A stretch of DNA of 64,000 bases, from positions 9,847,968-9,911,967 of the forward strand of contig NC_037262.1 in assembly GCF_000002425.4 (NCBI RefSeq), given 5' to 3'. The notes beneath the pieces are model-generated. The model had not been told where the DNA came from, did no database searches, and saw only the letters and a list, made by a program, of their open reading frames with translations. Position numbers and translations under genes: made by a program. This stretch comes from Physcomitrium patens (lineage: Eukaryota > Streptophyta > Bryopsida > Funariales > Funariaceae). Below, in pieces: positions 23,392-35,154 of this stretch (the first letter of the stretch is position 1; each line of letters begins with the position of its first letter).

Positions 23392-26300
23392 TATAAAAAC
23401 TTTGTGTGTCAACTCATGTGATTTCATTCATAGGTCTCATTTCAAAGAAATTCTCTTAATATGTTGAAAGAATGATAAGACTTTCTATGAAATAGAATTT
23501 TAGAATATATTGCAGACAATTCTTGTTAGATAATATTGTTATATCATTTGAAGCTTATAGTTTTTTTAATTAGATTGTCCACAACATATTGCATCACAGC
23601 TTATCCATCTGATTAAGCAAAAGTGCAAGATAGATCACAACTTGCAAATGAATATACGAACTTGGAATCAACAAGAAGAAAGCATGGCTGATAAAACATT
23701 GTTACTTTTTTTCCACCTAAGTTTCTATTCATTTTTGCAAAATCTCTTTAAAGATATTAGATTCATTTATCACATCCATACAACCGTTGTCATATTGTAA
23801 TTTCTTATAGTATATAAAAATTAGTTAAAATATAGTATATGTTAATAAATCTAGATGTGTGTTAGAGTAGTTAGTAGATTAAATTAAAAAGAGTTGGTAT
23901 AAGAAACTTTACTTTGTTTTGTTTTGTTTGTTTTTTTTCTTTATTATTATTTGTTTTGATTTTAGTATTAAAAAAAATATAGGACTTAAATGTTTAATAT
24001 AAAGCCTTGGGAGAAGGTGGAAGCCTAAGGATGAAAATCTAAACTAGTTGGAAGCTAATTAGAAGGGATGAAAGCAAGGCATGGTTGGATGAAGGCAAGG
24101 AATAGAGAACTTCATCCCTATTGGTCGAATACCATGCCCAATGGACTTTGAGGAGGCTGCCTGTGACCTTAACAAGGATTTCAGTGACTTCAAAGAAGGC
24201 ATTTGAGAATTAAAAACCAAGGTTGTAAATTTTAGGATTTGGGCTACAATTTGTGTACAAAAATTAGAAAATTTGTAGTTAAGATGAAGAAGATATAGCC
24301 GTTTGAAGATAAGGTATTAATTTAAGACATTCTATTATTCTTTTGAAGATATGAGGAGTTGTATAGCAGCTTTTGAAGATCAAAAAGGGCAATTAGAACG
24401 GCGATTTTAAGGCCTACATCTTTCATAAAAGAATTATTGCTTTTGAAGTTCATATAAAGGAGTTATAGGAAGTTGAAGGTGGCACTTCCAAATCAAAGGC
24501 AATAAGTGAATGGTTTTGTTTATAGTAATGGTTGGAGCCATAACTTGCGTTTTCAAACAAATTTTTGGCTCAAATTTTTTGAAAAATATAAAATTTTGTA
24601 TTAGAAAGCTATAAATATAAATTTCGTGGCATTTGAAGAAAATTACATGTAGGTGTGTAAAGACAAGGGTTTAAAGTGACTGTTAGGATTTTTAAGATAT
24701 CTCAAGCTTAGCAATGAATTTGTTGTTAAAATTTATTATAGAGGTTAATAAGAATACATCAGTATTTCATGTAAAATTTGAGTTTTTTTGGATGATTAGA
24801 GTAGGAGATATGAAGTGTTGAAGTTCAGGAAAATTTCCACATAAGGATACACAAGGTTTTAGAGGATTTTATCATATATTAGGTGTTGTTGGTTACTTGA
24901 GGCTTATATATTTGGTATAATTGCTCAAAAAGAAAAAATTATATATATACTTAGGGCTTCTCTTATTTTTAAGCTTAATTGAATAATTAATGATAGCCAA
25001 AAGTCCAACGTTTTTTTGAGGTAAATTTTCTCTATCCCAACATTGTTAGAAGGCTCTATTTGTCATTAGAATGATAATATTAAAATAACAAATTAATCAT
25101 GAATAATTTTAAAAAAAATGGGATATTTTTTATTTTATTTTTTCTTGATACATACAAATAAGATAAGAAAAAAGTAAGTAAAAAATTCTACAAGGTTATT
25201 GTTTACACAAAGATATTTGATAGACTAAAAAAAGAATGAAACAAATTATGTATTGTTTATCATTCTATTTTACAACTATAAAAGAGGATGGATGTTGATT
25301 AATACTAATGCCATGCTATTATAGTCTATTCTTATCAAACAAGTGAGTTCATTAATATATTTCAACTACTAATTATTAATTTTTCTCACTTGACCTTAAA
25401 TCCTTGTAATAATTTCAACAATGATATTACTTTTAATTTGGAGAAATTAGAGTTTATTTACAACCATTACAATGCAACTTGATAAGTTTTAATACTATCA
25501 AACCATTCAATTGTTGTCACATAATATTACAAAATGATATTTTTTCTTCTTTCTTTAATAATATAAAAAATAAAATAAAAAAATAAAAAATAAATATTAA
25601 CTTTATTGGCTTTAAAATTAAAAGAATGGTGCCAAATTCAACCCTTGTGGTCAAAAGATTGCTAGCAACAACCAATTGTGGAATGTAAGCTTTATCCTAA
25701 TTTAGTTAAACGAATATTTGTCTTTAATAAAAATCAAGACCAAATACACACAAATATAGACAAAAATATACTTGCATGCCATGTGCCTTCAATGATTGTT
25801 GCACATATTGAAAAAATTATGAAGCTTAAAAACTACTTAAATGTTGTTAAAATATAATTTAACTTTGAAAATAATCTATACATGGCCTTGTATTCAACCA
25901 TAATAAGATGTGCAATACCAAATTAGCATTATATCATTGTCAATACAAAGACAAAGAGGACTTGTTAAAATCATATAGATGAAGAATATTAGCACATATC
26001 CAAAATATAGAATATAAAAAAATCAAATTCGTTAATTCTATGTATATTTAAAATGCCAATTTTTTTTTTTTTTATCACAACATAATTCCAACATCAATCT
26101 AGAATTACAATGATAGTCAACAAAGGCATAAAGGATTGTAACATTTGAATAGTGAAAGTTTAATAAAATAAAAAAAAATATTATCTTTAATGTTATAATA
26201 TGCAAAATTGGGACACTCTCAAATATAATGCCAAGATTGTATATCCTTGGATATAAGTAATTCACTTAATCAAACTATTGCTAATACTAGGCCTGAAAGG

Positions 26301-27890
26301 CCTATCCTACTCTTAATATCAATGACTTTAATTGACTTAATCATATTTGTATCTGAATATTCTAACATAGAACATCAATTAAATTGAATGTCGTGGTATA
26401 AAAAATATTCTAATATTATGTCCATTTTGACTACATGCCTTACATTGCCTTTTTTGTCCCTCCACAACTTTAAACAAAGAGGGATTTATTTATATAAAAG
26501 ATTGTGATTGGTTATAATTCAATGTACTAGGAGAATGTTTTTAAATTTTTTAGCAATTAGGCTTGTTGGAAACATGATATTGTTAGAATGTCAAATCAAG
26601 TAAGATTATCTTTTTCTTTGTTTATTAATCAAGACCTAATTTAAGATATATATCAGCAAATTAATTCAATAGTACCTCTATTTATTAAAACATTTTATTG
26701 GATGATATAGCTTAAAGATAATGATAGAAGCGGGAGAGGATCAAGATGCCGTTTTAGATAAAACTCAAATGGTTTTAGATAACTATTGATTCTAAGACAT
26801 TCATGCAGCAGATGTTTGCATTGAATACCAAAAGTGGTAGTAAACTATCATAAATACTCTTCTTATTTATTTGATATTTCTACAAATACATATAGTTTTA
26901 ATAGTACAAAATAAGAAATTATATAAACCACTTGATCATAAAAGTGTTCATTCAAATCAATCCAAGTTTGGACCTTCTCTTCTTTAAAGGCAATTAAATT
27001 GTTGTTATTTAACTAATAACAATAAAAAAAATCTAATATAGTTTCACTCAATTTTTTGCCAATTGAATTCAAAAAAATCAATTGTATGATTAGCCACAAT
27101 CTGATTCCAAAATTGGATGAAGTTTGCCTACTCATCTCCAAAAAATTCTTGCTTGTAATTAACAAGAATGTTCTTGTTAATATGCCAAATGCAAAGAAGA
27201 TTAATTGATATAAAAAAAAATTATATTACAAATATAATTGCTAATTTCCTATCAATTACTAATATAAGTGGTATCATTCTATTATCAAAGAGTGATTTAT
27301 TCATCTCTAATATTCAAATATAGTCAATTTTCTTTTCATCCTTCAAAAACACAAAACATGATGAAAAAATAGAATTCAAAGAAGTTACATCCATAATGTG
27401 AAAGAGTGGCATTTGAAATTTATTTTTCTTATATATGTAATCTTATAAGATAACATAAGAATATTTTTTTGTAAGTTCTATTGAAAGAAGATGAGCAAAG
27501 AATAATTGAGTGATAGCATTGCTTTCATCACAATATATATATATATATATCTTTGCAGTAATTTACTTTGCATGATTCTACATTGATTCTATACGTTTGA
27601 AGATGTTTTCATAATTTCAGGTTCTTGTCAAATAGTAGTTAAAAGTGCTCTAAACTTGGTTTCTAAAAGAAAAATTTATTGCACTGTTTATTGCATGATA
27701 AATAAAAAAAAAAAATCTTCTAATAGAGTATATTAATATGTTTTAAGAAGATAGATGATTGTGAATAGAATTTAAAATAAAAAGATATCTAATATTATAT
27801 TTTAATTTCTTAGTATATAAATCAATTGAACAATTGCAAAGACATATATATCAACACCTTTGCTTATTTATTGTCTTATCAACATGTTAG
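23392..27890. other. AT-rich intergenic DNA, possible decayed repeats
   Basis: No gene recognised over about 4.5 kb. The stretch at about 24000-24950 (plus strand, GA/TT-rich, moderately complex) resembles LTR or leader sequence in texture but I cannot assign it. A (TA)n microsatellite lies near 27533-27551. The frame at 26038-26265 (-) is low complexity. Confidence 0.5.
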
Positions 27891-28420
27891 TATCATAGAT
27901 ATATATCTATTGTATTTATTATTTAGATAATATAAATAAGTAGAAGTATGTAAAAGTAGATTAATTTCATAACATCTTCTAAAAAAGCTTCTTAAAAGCT
28001 TTTTATATGTATTTGTACTTGATGAATAGGTTAGAAACTTGGTCAACAAGCTAACTACATACCACATATATTGGTAGCTTAGAGAATAAGTTAATTATGT
28101 AGCACCCATATAGAAAACTTGTCTTATCAGTTAAGATACATATCATACAAAGTGAATATGTTTTTGGAGGTCTTATAGAACATCTCTACATAGATCTTAG
28201 GTAGGTAGTATATATAGGGGCAAAAATGAAGTCTTTTCACTCTTATCAACTCTTTTGTTGTTTCTAAACTAATTTCAAGAATCTCTAATTTCTTTCTCTT
28301 TTAACAATAGTCATTCTAGTTTTTTTTTGAATATACATGCTTCTCTATTTTTATTTTGTTATATTTCTTTAAAAAAGTATTACTTATTTATTTGCTTTCA
28401 TCAAGTTCTTATCCTTGAAA
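27891..28420 (+). repeat. 5' LTR of element B
   Basis: Homologous along its length to 57044-57591 and, more distantly, to the LTR of element A. The terminal TG has become TA. It is followed by GATTGACAAGAGTACAC, the same post-LTR sequence as in element A, and by a decayed primer site at about 28441-28452. Confidence 0.85.
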
Positions 28421-28639
28421 GATTGACAAGAGTACACTTATAATATTAAAGCTTTGTCTTTTCTTCATTAATAGTAGATTATTTCTTTCTCTTAATAAGG
28501 CTTAAGCAGATTAGGAATTAGAAATTATCCTCTTTTAAATTGATATTATCTTTAGTATTCTTTCTTTTTTTTCAAGTCTTTTCATCTATTTGACTAGAAT
28601 AATATTAGACATCTCTTTTTTTATAAGTATTATTATGCC

Positions 28640-29743
28640 AAATTTTTTTGAAATAAAGAGTGCCATGGCATAAATACAAGAGGAATTAAAGGAGTTAATA
28701 CTTATAATGCATCAATTCAATTTACTACCACAAGAGGCAATAAGAATAGCAAAGAGCCTAGATATAGAGATAATTGGAGGTGCTTCAATATCTATACCAA
28801 ATCATGTTCCTTCTTCTAGAATGGAACATCCTATCAGTATTAAAGAACCAAAGATTGCACTGCTTGAAAATTTTGATGGTATAAGATTCAATTTTTGAGG
28901 ATTTATTGATTAGATACAACTTATGATTGAACTTCAATGCCAAAGCTATTAAACTCCAAAATTGCAAGTGATATTTATTGATAAACTCTTTTCAAACTTA
29001 GCATTATCATAGTTTTTATTCTTTTTTGAATAACAAGATTCAATATTAGATAATATGGAGGCTTTTTTGAAAAAATTTTGATATATGTGTGGAGAACATG
29101 ATGTAATTTGTATTGCAACCAATAAGATCTATATTTTGCAACAAAGAAATCAATTGATAATATTATATGTTTTATAGTTTTGATAACTTGTAATTGATAT
29201 CAAATAGAATGATAGTGCACTTGTTAGTCAATTTTTCTACACATTATAATATGAGGTAAAAAAATTGATACTCAACTTATTTGATTCTTAAACATTGAGT
29301 CCAGTAATTGACTTTGTTGTGAGATGTAATAATTGATTTTTTGAATTTTGATATAAGAGTCACACAAATACACCTCAACATTATTATAATTTAAAAATAA
29401 TGCCAACATATTCTCAATATATACATTTCAAAGTAAAGGATATGTAAATTAATGCAGTATGTTTCAAGCTTGTAACTAAGCAAAAAAAGACTTATTATTG
29501 TCAAGAAGGATTTTGCTTGTATTGTGGAGAATCTAAGTACAATATTCAATATTATCCAAAAAAGCGATACAACCACAAAATGAAGAGTACGGCCATCAAA
29601 GAAGATAGTATGTTAAAAAATAAATTTGTCTAACTATAATAGGGACTGTGTGGTTGAAACCTTAAACAACATTGTTTCTTAGATAAAAAAATTGCTAAAA
29701 GACAGAGCATACTTTTAGCTAAAAAAACTAAACTTGCTCATGT
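28640..29743 (+). pseudogene. Decayed gag and protease start of element B
   Basis: Collinear with gag of A and E: HQFNLLPQEAIRIAKSLDIE, IPNHVPSS, LLENFDGIRFNF, then a decayed zinc knuckle (FCLYCGESKYNIQYYPKK, the His and last Cys lost), then protease-flank sequence FLDKKIAKRQSILLAKKTK. Many stops and frame changes. It ends at the insertion point of solo LTR F. Confidence 0.8.
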
Positions 29744-30196
29744 TGTCATGATGAAATAAGACTATATAGTGAAATTGTAATCAAAGTTGAATTTCTAATT
29801 AATATCTAATTATTTTAATTCAATTATAATTTGATGTATCTAAACATGGTTTTTATAAAAGCCTCTTAGATTATTTTCTTATCATAATAATTAGTAGGTT
29901 GAAGGTTGGTTAGTAATTTTACCTTCTACGTTATAGAGCCTCTTCTATTACCTTAGAAAGACCATAAATTAATAAAATCAGGTTAGAAGAGGTAAATAAT
30001 TAGTGTAGTTGGTACTAGAATTAAGTTGAGAGTAGGATTGGGCTAAAAACACCTTAGGATAGGATAGATTGATACTCGAGGGTCAACCATTTGTGAGACA
30101 GGGTCCAAATCAAGCCTCAGACTACAAAAAGGACATCCTAGGGAAAAATAGGGAGTCATTTGAAGATTGGAGGTTATGATTTGAGAGCTAGCTTGA

Positions 30197-30624
30197 TGTT
30201 AGGGACATAGTCCTTAGAACCTTCTAGAGACAAGTTTCTAGAACCTTCTAGAAGCAAGTCTCTGGAACCTTCTAGAAGCTTCCTAGTTGATGGAAGTTAC
30301 TTGAGAAGCTTCCTAGTTGGTAGAAGATGTTAAGGACATAGTCTTTAGAACCTTTTAGAGACAAGTTTCTAGAACTTTCTAGAAACAAGTCTCTGGAACC
30401 TTCTAGAAGTTTCCTAGTTAGTAGAAGTTACTTGAGAAGCTTCCTAAATAGGAGTATATATTGGAATCAAGGCTGAAGAGTTCTTCAATCTCGACAACAC
30501 ATCTCTTGGAGTTCTAGCTCACCTCTTTGGTATTGTTCTTATATTCATCTGATTAATCTAGTTCTTGTCAATTCTTCTTGAACTTCTTGTTAAATCTCGA
30601 GCCTGTATTTTTGTGTCCATGACA
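30197..30624 (+). repeat. 5' LTR of element D
   Basis: Starts TGTTAGGGACATAG, ends TGTCCATGACA. A TATA-like TATATAT is at 30455-30461. It is about 130 bp longer than the 3' LTR because the U3 segment with the CTTCTAGAA motifs is tandemly duplicated (about 30197-30330 and 30331-30450). Confidence 0.92.
30236..30282 (+). promoter_or_regulatory. Heat-shock-element array in U3 of element D
   Basis: TTCTAGAACCTTCTAGAA (30236-30253) and GAACCTTCTAGAAGCTTC (30265-30282) are each four alternating GAA/TTC units with 2-nt spacing, the canonical HSF binding pattern. They sit about 180-220 bp upstream of the TATA-like box, and a degenerate second copy follows in the U3 duplication. HSF binding itself is inferred. 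Confidence 0.75.
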
Positions 30625-30904
30625 GTTTGTCAAGATTGCACTCATCTCAGATATCAGGTCTAATTTCTTCCTCGTTAGAGTGTGGATTACTCCTCTGCTT
30701 GAAGGTGTACTAGCGTTTTAAAGGTTGCGGATTACCCTCTTCTAAACCGATACTTCTTTTGTTACAATATTGGGGTCTTATTCTTCTTGGAGAGAGTGGA
30801 TTACTCCTTTTCTTGAAGCTCTTAAGGCATTTTAGAGGTTGCGGAGTACCCTCCTCTAAACCAATATTGTCTTCTTGTAGAGTCATTTTTGTCTTTCTCT
30901 TAGA
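30625..30904 (+). other. Leader of element D with primer site and tandem leader repeat
   Basis: GTTTGTCAAGATTGCA follows the LTR and a decayed Met-type primer site (ATATCAGG, about 30648-30660) comes next. Then come two copies of a unit with GTGGATTACTCCTC .. GGTTGCGGATTACCCTC (about 30680-30760 and 30790-30870). Element E has the same pair; element A has one copy. Confidence 0.75.
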
Positions 30905-31891
30905 ATGGCCGAAGGCCAAGACATTAGTATGATGGAAAGTTCGGAGTCCAAGTTGGATGCTATCATGCATGTCCTCGCTACGTTATCACAAAGAACTGCA
31001 GAGATTAAAGGAGTCGTGGCAAGGCTTCATAATGATGGAGCATCTGGGATCGCACAATCTAGGTTGCATCAGCCTCAAACTTCTGCACTTGGAGAAGCAA
31101 CTTTGCCTCAAGTTCGATAAGCACTGCTGGTTCTACAACATAAGGAGCTCCGAGTTAGCCTTCCGGAGAAGTTCGATAGTATGCATTCCAAGTTTTGAAG
31201 ATTCGTCAATCAAATCAAGTTGATAACAGTTTTATAGCCCGAATGCTATCCAACGGAGGAATCACGTGTTGGGCTTGTTAGAACCTTACTTACAGGACAA
31301 GCTCTATCATGGTTTGTTTCTTTATTTGAGAAACGATCGTCCATACTAAACAACTTTGGAACCTTTTTGGAGGCGTTTGCAGAAGCATTTGGTGAACACG
31401 ACAAGGTTCGATGGGCTATAACAAAGATCCGGTCACTACGACAAGGGGTGCACTCTACATCAGTCTATGCATCGAATTTCAGGTAATTAGGATGCGACAT
31501 CAATTGGGATGAAGAAGCATTGATGAGTTAATTCTATTGGGATTTAAAGGACGATGTGAAGGATTTGCTGTTAACTCTTCCTAATCCACGAATGCTCAAC
31601 GAAGCTATTAGCCAAGTTGTAAAGTGCGATAACCGCCTATTCTAATGTCACCAAGATTAATGCTTAAGATAACATATGATTCGCCATGCCCCAATTATAT
31701 CAGCAAGCAATGTGAATTCACATTCAAAGATAGAAGACATGCAAATTGATGCGATACATGTCAAATCCCTTACTTTAGAAGAAAAAAAGTGACGTATGGA
31801 GGAAGGTCTATGCTTGTATTGCGGTGAAGAAGGCCACAAAGTTAGAAACTGCCCCAAGAAGCAAAATTGACGCACTATCAAGACCAAGGGC
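30905..31891 (+). pseudogene. Decayed gag of element D (5' part)
   Basis: Starts ATGGCCGAAGGCCAAG. Collinear with the intact gag of E: SESKLDAIMHVLATLSQRT at the start, then capsid region (LPEKFDSMHSKF, EAFAEAFGEHDKVRWAIT) and the zinc knuckle CLYCGEEGHKVRNCPKK. Broken by stops and frame changes. It ends a few codons after the knuckle where element C is inserted. Confidence 0.88.
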
Positions 31892-31895
31892 ATAT

Positions 31896-33169
31896 TGTCG
31901 TGTTGTAACACGAGTATACCGTGAAAATATAAAGAAAAAGGACTTTTATTAATATTCAGTTACCTCAAATATTGGGAGCAATGACGGATTCGAGTGCCAA
32001 TATTCAAGGGCCAGTTCAGACATCCCGTCACAGTCGGTCAGGGCATACTTATCAGTAACGAAAGGCTCTGTTTAAATCCAATAGTGGGAGTCAACAGAAT
32101 TGAAAGGACTAAATCGATGACTGAGCGAGCCTGACGTGAAGGACCAATTTGACCCAATTACGGGAACATCCAGGTCTTACTACGGGCCTCTTAGCCAATC
32201 TGACGCAAAGGACCAATTTGACCCAATTACGGGAACATCTAGGTCTTACTACGAGCCTCTTAGCCAATTTCACGCGAAAGACCAATTTGACCCAATTATG
32301 AGAACATCCAGGTCTTATTACGGGCCTCTTAGCCAATCTGAGACCTGAATTGGTCGGGCGACTCAATGTGGTCCCAATTACGGGAGTTTCAATTCTATTT
32401 CAAGCTGTCTTATTCTCTGAGCCGTTTCAGAGAACATTATTTTCAGAAAAAGAATCTTTTAAAAGGCAAAAAATGGAGGAGAAAGCTCTGACGACGGAGC
32501 CAATTCCAGATCCAAGAGGGAAGATTGAAGAAGTTCAAAAGCTAGGGTTTAAAAGAGGGGGAGAATTAGAATTAAAGGGGAGGATAGGTTAAGAAATGAA
32601 GGGGGAAGAATTAGGGTTTTAGGGATCGGAGAGCTAGCTTCATGCTTCGGGGGAAAAAAAGACACAGAATTGGGGTTTTTTTTTTCTTCATAGGATTTTG
32701 GGAAGACTGAGGCAATCGTTGCTGAAGTCAGTGTTGTATTGGTGAATCAGGGCTTTAATGAAGTGGGTGTGATTACTCTTGACTATTTTGTGAAATCGAA
32801 GTTACATCTGTGATTGAAGAATTAAAAAGGTGTCTATAGGATTGAGTATGTGGAGTGAATGAAAATTTTTGTATTAATCTAACAAGACAGTCAGTGGATA
32901 CAAGGTCGTGAGTATAAAGCGGTATCGGAAATTAGCAGATTGGGTTGTTTGGGATTCTCTGTAATATCTAGAGACCTACCAGCTAGGGCAAAAAGAATTT
33001 CAGCGAGCAGTCAAAGGACATCCATATAGATTTACGGTATATTTTTACAATTGTTTATATTCCAACACTCAAAAACCGATAGACTGCTTGAATATTAGCG
33101 AATCTCCATACTACCTTCTATAGCCAGACGTCCGATGCGTTCTCGAGCAAGATAGCATGTAATACAATA
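31896..33169 (+). repeat. 5' LTR of element C
   Basis: 1274 bp, begins TGTCGTGTTGTAACACGAG and ends ATGTAATACAATA (CA mutated to TA). It contains three copies of a 69-bp tandem repeat. Moderately diverged from the 3' LTR, mostly by transitions. Confidence 0.93.
32131..32345 (+). repeat. 69-bp tandem repeat, 3 copies, in LTR of C
   Basis: The unit contains GACCAATTTGACCCAATTA and TACGGGCCTCTTAGCC. The period is a multiple of three, so one frame stays open across the array (KDQFDPITGTSRSYYGPLSQ per unit). It recurs in the 3' LTR at about 38851-39060. No evidence that it is translated. Confidence 0.9.
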
Positions 33170-33173
33170 TAAG

Positions 33174-33191
33174 TGGTGAACCCGACATGAA
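33174..33191 (+). other. Primer binding site of element C (Trp tRNA type)
   Basis: TGGTGAACCCGACATGAA lies 4 nt after the LTR. It is complementary to a tRNA 3' end reading GTCGGGTTCACCA, which I recall as plant tRNA-Trp. Elements A, D and E instead use the Met-type site. Confidence 0.65.
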
Positions 33192-33240
33192 ATCTTGAGG
33201 TAGAAGGTATTAGATTTTGCTTGATTTTATTTTTATTTTT

Positions 33241-34135
33241 ATGGAGAACGGAAATAAAAATTTTGAAGGATCTTTGGGAGGAGTTTCTGGTGGGGGTTCT
33301 TCTAAAGGACAAGGTATGCACATGGATCCATCTATTGCTAGTATATTTCAAGCCTTTTCATTATCAATGCAGCAACAACAAATCAATGATCGAAAGAAAG
33401 CTTTGGCAACCAAAGAATTGCAAGCAGTGGTCAATAAAATTGATCAATTTGATAGAAGGAATATTTCAAGGTATTTAAGATGTTATGTTTGTAAAATGGA
33501 ATTAAATCGGGTTTCTGAGAAGAAAATGGTTGAATTATTTGGACTTGCCACAATATTGGAGATAAGAGACCATATTACATCGATTACGGATCGTTATGGG
33601 AATTTATGGGAGGTTTTTTCACATGCATTGAAAGACGAATATTTCTTGAAAGATGCTGATTGCGTTACTAAGAAGCTGTTTTTGCAATGATTTTAATAAT
33701 ATGATACGGCAAGGAATTATTTGCTGGAAAGATGGGAAGATAGCATTAAAAGATAGGAAGGATCTTCTTCAAACCAATTTTGGCAAGGGAGGAATGAGAG
33801 CATTGGTTCAAGATTACTTAAAAGAGCATGAAACAGCAGCACGAGAAAGTGCAAGTTATGGTGCTAGAGTAGATGATGACCTTGGTAGAAGAACGGAAAC
33901 TAGTGAGTTTTGGGCTTCTGCCGTTTCTACAATGCAAGAAGGGAAATTACCTCAAGAAGCGTTATTAAGGACTGTAGATACAATACAAGGTGCAACAGGT
34001 TGGGAGGATCCTGTTGAGTCTCTTTCAGTTCATGCATATATTGTTAAGAGCCAACATGAAGCTTTGATGGAAGAAAAGAGACAAAAAATTTTTGATGATA
34101 CGAGAGAAGGAAATTCTTCTAAGAAGCAAACTTGA
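33241..34135 (+). pseudogene. Gag-like region of element C
   Basis: ATG at 33241 (MENGNKNFEGS), an open frame to 33690, then continuation in another frame from about 33653 (DLLQTNFGKGGMRALVQDYL) to a TGA at 34133. The product is rich in charged helices and lacks a zinc knuckle. Similar N-terminal regions precede protease in fungal Ty3 elements, but I assign the role mainly by position. Confidence 0.65.
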
Positions 34136-35077
34136 GGAGACAAGGCTCGGGAGGCAGCTTCACAAAAATTACCTGTAAAGGATACCTCAGCATCATTGGA
34201 AGAAAAAACAAGAGAGACAAAAGATAAAGGCAAATCAATTGCTTATAAGCTACTTTCTGACATTGAAGCGACAACAAATTTGAGAGGGGTGTTGGAAGAA
34301 CATATATTAAACGCTAAGGTGGAATTCACATTGAAAGAAGTTTTAGAAATTGCAAAGAAGGAGTTTCATGATGTTATCATTGACAGCATTAAGCGAAAGA
34401 GGCAATTAATGGGCAAAATAGGAATGAGTCATGCTATTGATGCAAGAATATATAAAAATGAAGAAGAGGTTGATATTGGTTACAAGCAACCAACATATGA
34501 AAAGAATGGGTATAATCAACGAGTACATTTTGAAGATTATAGTGATAAGGAAATGGAAACTTTGAGTCATTATACTCGAAAGTATTGGACAAGGGCAATT
34601 ACTGAGGTATTGGTGAAAGTAAAAGATATAAAAGAACCAATTATTGTTTTAGTTGACCATGGTTTTGAAATAAATCTTATGTCTAAAAATCTTTATAAGA
34701 AACAAAATTGGCCAATTAATATGGAATATGGATGGACAATACGAATAGCTAATAACACACGGCGCGAATTATATGGAGCTTGTCCAGATGTCAAAATTTG
34801 GATTAGGGATGTTGCGACGGAGCAACATTTCTTTGTTCAAGATACAACGTCTTATCCGTTGATTTTAGGACAACCTTATATTACGGCAACATGGATGGAA
34901 ACAAAAGTACTTGACGATGGTTCTGCTTATGCAAGGATATGTAGCGAAGATGAGAGGAAAGCTGTACAATTTCTAACAGTACTTACTAACCATGAACGGA
35001 ATCGAGATAGATTGAGGGAGAAACCATTGCCAAAGATTGTTGAAGGATTTAAGGATTTTGGGGAGGTACCACTATAA
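34136..35077 (+). pseudogene. Protease region of element C
   Basis: Same frame as the preceding gag segment after one stop. Contains ILVDHGFEINLMSKNLYKK (the aspartic protease site, where D-S/T-G reads DHG), then LYGACPDVKIWIRDV, YPLILGQPYITATWMETK and a downstream charged segment. The retropepsin ILGxP flap-partner motif is clear. The DHG change would be expected to weaken or abolish catalysis. Ends TAA at 35075. Confidence 0.8.
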
Positions 35078-35154
35078 AGCGAGATTATGGAGGTACAAAA
35101 GAGGAGGTACTCTCGCGAAATGAAGGTGCCTTTGATGCGAGTTTTATTGATATT

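Noticed and set aside
32131..32345. CRISPR-like regular repeats
   Set aside because: These are direct 69-bp tandem units without spacers, inside an LTR of a plant retrotransposon.
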